Shown here piece after piece: positions 61,273 to 64,000 of a stretch of 64,000 nt of DNA. Source of the stretch: Microbacterium algeriense. GTDB lineage: Bacteria; Actinomycetota; Actinomycetes; Actinomycetales; Microbacteriaceae. Each line of letters starts with the position of its first letter. Within the stretch, counting starts at the first letter, position 1. Made by a program: the position numbers and the translations under genes. The stretch lies in assembly GCF_008868005.1 (NCBI RefSeq), contig NZ_WAAO01000001.1, forward strand, positions 744,001 through 808,000. The letters run 5' to 3'. Below the pieces are notes generated by a model, which was given only the letters and a program-made list of their open reading frames with translations, did not search any database and was not told where the DNA came from.

Positions 61273-61605
61273 ATGGGTACGTTCATCTACGAAGGCAACG
61301 TCAAGACCGAGATCGAGGATCGTGCGCTCACGCACCTTCAGCTCGTGATGACGGCGAAACTGCGCCGCGGGGAGCCGTTCCCCTTCACCTGGAAGCAGGA
61401 CGCGAGCATCGGCGGCGGTCGTCTGACCGTCTGGATCCACGCCGGCAGCTCGATGGTCTTCAAGTACCACGGCAGCCGCCAGCCGTCGGTCAACCGCGAG
61501 TGGATCGAGAACCTCGCCTTCACCGCCAGCGCCCCCGGCGGCCTGTATCTCGTCCCCGAACCCGCGCCCTCGTCCGTCCCGGAGCGCGTCGCCGAGTCGG
61601 TGTAG
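61273..61605 (+). CDS. DUF7882-family small protein
   Basis: 110 residues with the family core FIYEGNVKTEIEDRALTHLQ, MTAKLRRGEPFPFTWKQDAS, WIHAGSSMVFKYHGSRQPSV and GGLYLVPEPAPSS. A Microbacteriaceae-typical protein of unknown function, often beside small acidic partners. ATG 61273 is used; GTG 61270 is an alternative. Confidence 0.85.
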   Translation: MGTFIYEGNVKTEIEDRALTHLQLVMTAKLRRGEPFPFTWKQDASIGGGRLTVWIHAGSSMVFKYHGSRQPSVNREWIENLAFTASAPGGLYLVPEPAPSSVPERVAESV

Positions 61606-61673
61606 CTACCGAACCGGCAGGCTCGGCGCAACCCCTCTTCTCGCTCTTCGAAACGGGGCATACCGTGGTCCCC

Positions 61674-61952
61674 ATGGACAGGGCGGACGCGACAAGGACG
61701 ATCACACGGTTGGAGATCGACGGGCACGCCATGGTCCTCTCGGCGGAGCACGACGTCCTCGACCTCATGCGTCGCATCGAGGAGGCGGCGCGGGGGCAGC
61801 CGACGTTCGTCGACGTCGCCGGCGACCGCGCGATCATGAGCGTGCTGATCACGGCGAACACACGCGTGATGATCTCCGTCGAGCAGGTCGATCGGGTCGC
61901 GCCGACCGTCGCCCCGAACGAGGCGCCGTTCCTCGACTGGGACAGCTGGTAG
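61674..61952 (+). CDS. small conserved protein next to DUF7882
   Basis: 92 residues starting MDRADATRTITRLEIDGHAM and ending APFLDWDSW. Beta-rich with a repeated V-x-V pattern (FVDVAGDRAIMSVLITANTR). It follows the DUF7882 gene on the same strand and may function with it. No other assignment. Confidence 0.6.
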   Translation: MDRADATRTITRLEIDGHAMVLSAEHDVLDLMRRIEEAARGQPTFVDVAGDRAIMSVLITANTRVMISVEQVDRVAPTVAPNEAPFLDWDSW

Positions 61953-61956
61953 CGTC

Positions 61957-62529
61957 TCAGAGCGCCGGGCGCTCATCCGTGCTGAGGGCGGCCATCAGGA
62001 TCGAGTCCACCCACTCGCCGTCCCAGAAGAGCGTATCGCGCTGCCGTCCTTCGTGACGGAATCCCGCCTTCTCATAGGACCGTTCGGCGCGCGGATTGAA
62101 GGCGAACACGTCGAGGCCGACGCGGTGCACGCCCAGGTCGTCGAACGCGTGATCGAGCACGGCGCGCGCGGCCTCGGTGCCGTACCCGCGCCCCATCCAT
62201 CCGGGATTGAGAGCGATGCGGAAGTTCATCGCCGCGTCGTCCGGCTCGAGCTCGTTGAGCACGACCTCCCCGACGTACCTCTCCGTCGCGAGGTCGATGA
62301 TCGCCCAGTCGGCGCGATCATCGCGGTCGGCGAGCGAGGTCAGGTGCCGCAGCACGTCGTCCCGCGAGAACGTCCGGCGCGTGCCGGTCAGCCGCAGGGT
62401 CTCCGGATCGGAGATGCCCTCCATCGCGCCGTCGATGTGCGACGGACCCAGGGGTTCGAGCCGGAGCCGCGGCGTCATGAGCGTGGCCACGGCGGTCAGG
62501 AGGGAGGTGTCGATGGACGGCGGATTCAT
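61957..62529 (-). CDS. GNAT acetyltransferase (RimL-like)
   Basis: 190 residues: MTPRLRLEPLGPSHIDGAME, YVGEVVLNELEPDDAAMNFR, the acetyl-CoA loop PGWMGRGYGTEAARAVLDHA and FNPRAERSYEKAGFRHEG. Acceptor unknown. Start ATG 62529. Divergent from the VOC gene. Confidence 0.88.
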   Translation of the reverse strand: MNPPSIDTSLLTAVATLMTPRLRLEPLGPSHIDGAMEGISDPETLRLTGTRRTFSRDDVLRHLTSLADRDDRADWAIIDLATERYVGEVVLNELEPDDAAMNFRIALNPGWMGRGYGTEAARAVLDHAFDDLGVHRVGLDVFAFNPRAERSYEKAGFRHEGRQRDTLFWDGEWVDSILMAALSTDERPAL

Positions 62530-62654
62530 GGGTCCTCAGAGGTCGGCAGAGCATCGGGCCGAAGGCGGCGCGCCCGTCCATCGTGGCACGGCCGCGGCTC
62601 GGGTGTCCGGAGCCGTCGATAGGGTGGTGCCGACCTCGAGGAAGGATTCGATCC

Positions 62655-63035
62655 ATGGCACCCGTCGTCACGGCGCTCGACCACATCCAGCTGCCCGTCC
62701 GAGACCTCGGCGAGGCCGTCGCCTGGTATCGGGAAGTCCTCGGCTTCCAGCTGCTCACCGATTACGGGGCCTACGCCATGCTGCGACTCGAACCCGCCCT
62801 CGACCTCATGCTGTGGGAAGCCCAGGAGTACACCCCGATGCGCGTCGCGCTCGACGGCGAGATCAAGCCGGTATTCTTCCTCAAGAGCACGGCGCTCGAC
62901 GAGCTCGCCCGTCGTCTGGAGCGCGCGGAGGCGGCCGTCGGCAGCGCGGAGGACCTGGGGTTCGCCCGGGTGCGCAAGTTCTCCGATCCGAGCGGGAACC
63001 TCCTCGGCGCGATCGAGTTCGCCGCGCAGGGCTAG
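62655..63035 (+). CDS. VOC-family (glyoxalase-like) protein
   Basis: 126 residues, a single two-repeat beta-alpha-beta3 module: LDHIQLPVRDLGEAVAWYRE, VLGFQLLTDYGAYAMLRLEP and FSDPSGNLLGAIEFA. His (LDHI) and Glu (AIEF) are candidate metal ligands. It may act on an electrophile or bind a drug. GAGGAAGGA precedes ATG 62655. Confidence 0.85.
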   Translation: MAPVVTALDHIQLPVRDLGEAVAWYREVLGFQLLTDYGAYAMLRLEPALDLMLWEAQEYTPMRVALDGEIKPVFFLKSTALDELARRLERAEAAVGSAEDLGFARVRKFSDPSGNLLGAIEFAAQG

Positions 63036-63046
63036 CGGTCCGGGGC

Positions 63047-64000
63047 TCAGCGCCGCACGCGCGCGCGGGTCTTCGCGACGCTCGCGAGGGTGGCCCGCAG
63101 CGGCGTCCCGAGGTACAGGCCGAGAGAGGCGCCGGATGCGAGTCCGATCCCGATCACCGCGGCGTCGATCAAGGAGCCGCCGCTGTCGAGCATGCCCGAC
63201 GACGTGCCGGCCGAGTGCACCATCTCCAACAGCCCCTGGAACACGGCGACACCGGGGACCAGCGGGACGATGGCCGCGGTGGTCACGGCGACGGACGGCA
63301 CATGCAGGTTGCGGGCGATCAGCATGCCGACGAAGCTCGCGAGCAGCGCTCCGATCGCGCTCGCGGCGGCAGGATGCAGGTTCACGGCGATCGTGGACGA
63401 GTACCCCGCCAGGGTGACGGCGCTGAGCAGCGCGCTGACCAGGATGATCCGGAGGCCGGCGCCGTTGAACACGGCCACGGCGACCGCGATGATGATCGCG
63501 CCCGTGAACTGGTTCAGGAGCGGGCCGAACGGGGCGGGATCGTCGGGCAGGTCCATCGTGAACCCGAGCACGCCGCCCAGCTCCAGCCCCACGAGGATGC
63601 CGATCACGACGCCGAGCGTCTGCATCGTCAGATCGAGGATCCGCCCGCCGGCGGTCAGGGCGAATCCGTCGATCGCATCCTGCGCAGCCCCGACGACGGT
63701 GAGCCCGGCGAGCATGAGCACGATTCCCGAGGCCACGATGATCGACGGGCGGATGTCGACGAACGGCTCGATCCCCGCCGTGCCGAGCGCGGAGACGACG
63801 ACCGCGACGACCGTGGTCACGAACCCGCCGGCGATCTGGCTGAAGAACAGCGGAACCCGCAGTCGGGCGAGACCGGCCTGCGTGAGGGCGGCGCACAGTG
63901 CCGCGATGAAGGTGAGACCGACGATGATGGGAGCCGCGCCGAGCATGATGCTCACGCCGACCGCGAGCAGTGCGCGGGCGACGATCACGACGGGCTGCTG
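63047..64000 (-). CDS. threonine/serine exporter family (ThrE-like), partial
   Basis: The reading frame continues past base 64000 to the N-terminus. The visible 317 residues hold about ten helices of the ThrE membrane domain, e.g. FIAALCAALTQAGLARLRVP, LFFSQIAGGFVTTVVAVVVS and the repeat VTTAAIVPLVPGVAVFQGLL. Known ThrE exports L-threonine and L-serine. The soluble N-terminal part is outside the window. Confidence 0.85.
   Translation of the reverse strand, partial: QQPVVIVARALLAVGVSIMLGAAPIIVGLTFIAALCAALTQAGLARLRVPLFFSQIAGGFVTTVVAVVVSALGTAGIEPFVDIRPSIIVASGIVLMLAGLTVVGAAQDAIDGFALTAGGRILDLTMQTLGVVIGILVGLELGGVLGFTMDLPDDPAPFGPLLNQFTGAIIIAVAVAVFNGAGLRIILVSALLSAVTLAGYSSTIAVNLHPAAASAIGALLASFVGMLIARNLHVPSVAVTTAAIVPLVPGVAVFQGLLEMVHSAGTSSGMLDSGGSLIDAAVIGIGLASGASLGLYLGTPLRATLASVAKTRARVRR

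Overview
The window is high-G+C, densely coded actinobacterial chromosome. Its gene content and style (many GTG/ATG 4-base overlaps, leaderless starts, G/C-rich stem-loop terminators without U-tracts, a DUF7882-type small protein, cydABCD with a fused-style linker, ClpC, and a leu leader peptide ending in RRHGGA) point to Microbacteriaceae, most likely Microbacterium. This assignment rests on recognised families, not on a database search.

Region by region. 1-4.1 kb: an export-type operon (lipoprotein plus a membrane-fusion adaptor cut by the window edge), phosphoglucomutase and prephenate dehydratase. 4.1-8.6 kb: an LLM-type flavin oxidoreductase, a DUF2795 protein and Hsp20, divergent from a MerR-family regulator with a perfect 21-bp dyad between them, then a CPA1 cation/proton antiporter. 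8.6-12.6 kb: a DAACS symporter, a VapBC toxin-antitoxin pair, and a three-gene overlapping operon of two related membrane proteins with a YozG-like HTH regulator behind a nested 37-bp dyad. 12.7-18.8 kb: clpC, an ArgA-like acetyltransferase, a REP/MITE-like palindrome and radA. 18.9-25.4 kb: a cysteine-containing (possibly Fe-S) regulator overlapping cydA, then cydB, cydD and cydC, with an in-frame tandem repeat in cydD. 25.4-27.5 kb: a 2OG-Fe(II) oxygenase-like gene under a DtxR/IdeR-like box, a MetE-like protein, and tRNA-Ser(CGA).

27.5-35.7 kb is a probable genomic island. A 23-bp piece of the tRNA-Ser terminator is repeated exactly at 35715-35737. The interval holds catabolic or accessory genes (ornithine cyclodeaminase-like, cytidine/blasticidin deaminase-like, MFS, aldo/keto reductase, two Asp-nucleophile hydrolases, a WYL regulator) and decayed genes at its right end. 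No integrase is visible.

35.8-40.7 kb contains the most system-like unit. A TetR regulator, a class A beta-lactamase, two CPBP-type intramembrane proteases and an unknown membrane protein share four matching 17-bp operators (CTAnnACnnnGTnnTAG), arranged as two pairs with about the same spacing. 41-46.7 kb: an ArsR/SRPBCC pair with a near-consensus promoter and duplicated operators, the MesX-MesD methionine synthase pair with a divergent LysR gene, and a cyclodeaminase-like gene. 47-55 kb: an aminoglycoside-kinase remnant, hydrolases, an acyl-CoA synthetase and an eight-repeat LPXTG surface protein. 54.7-64 kb: Zn-alcohol dehydrogenase, a PRISE-type reductase with a divergent ArsR regulator and twin dyads, leuA with a 15-residue leader peptide and attenuator, a FadR-like regulator, small conserved proteins, and a ThrE-like exporter cut by the window edge.
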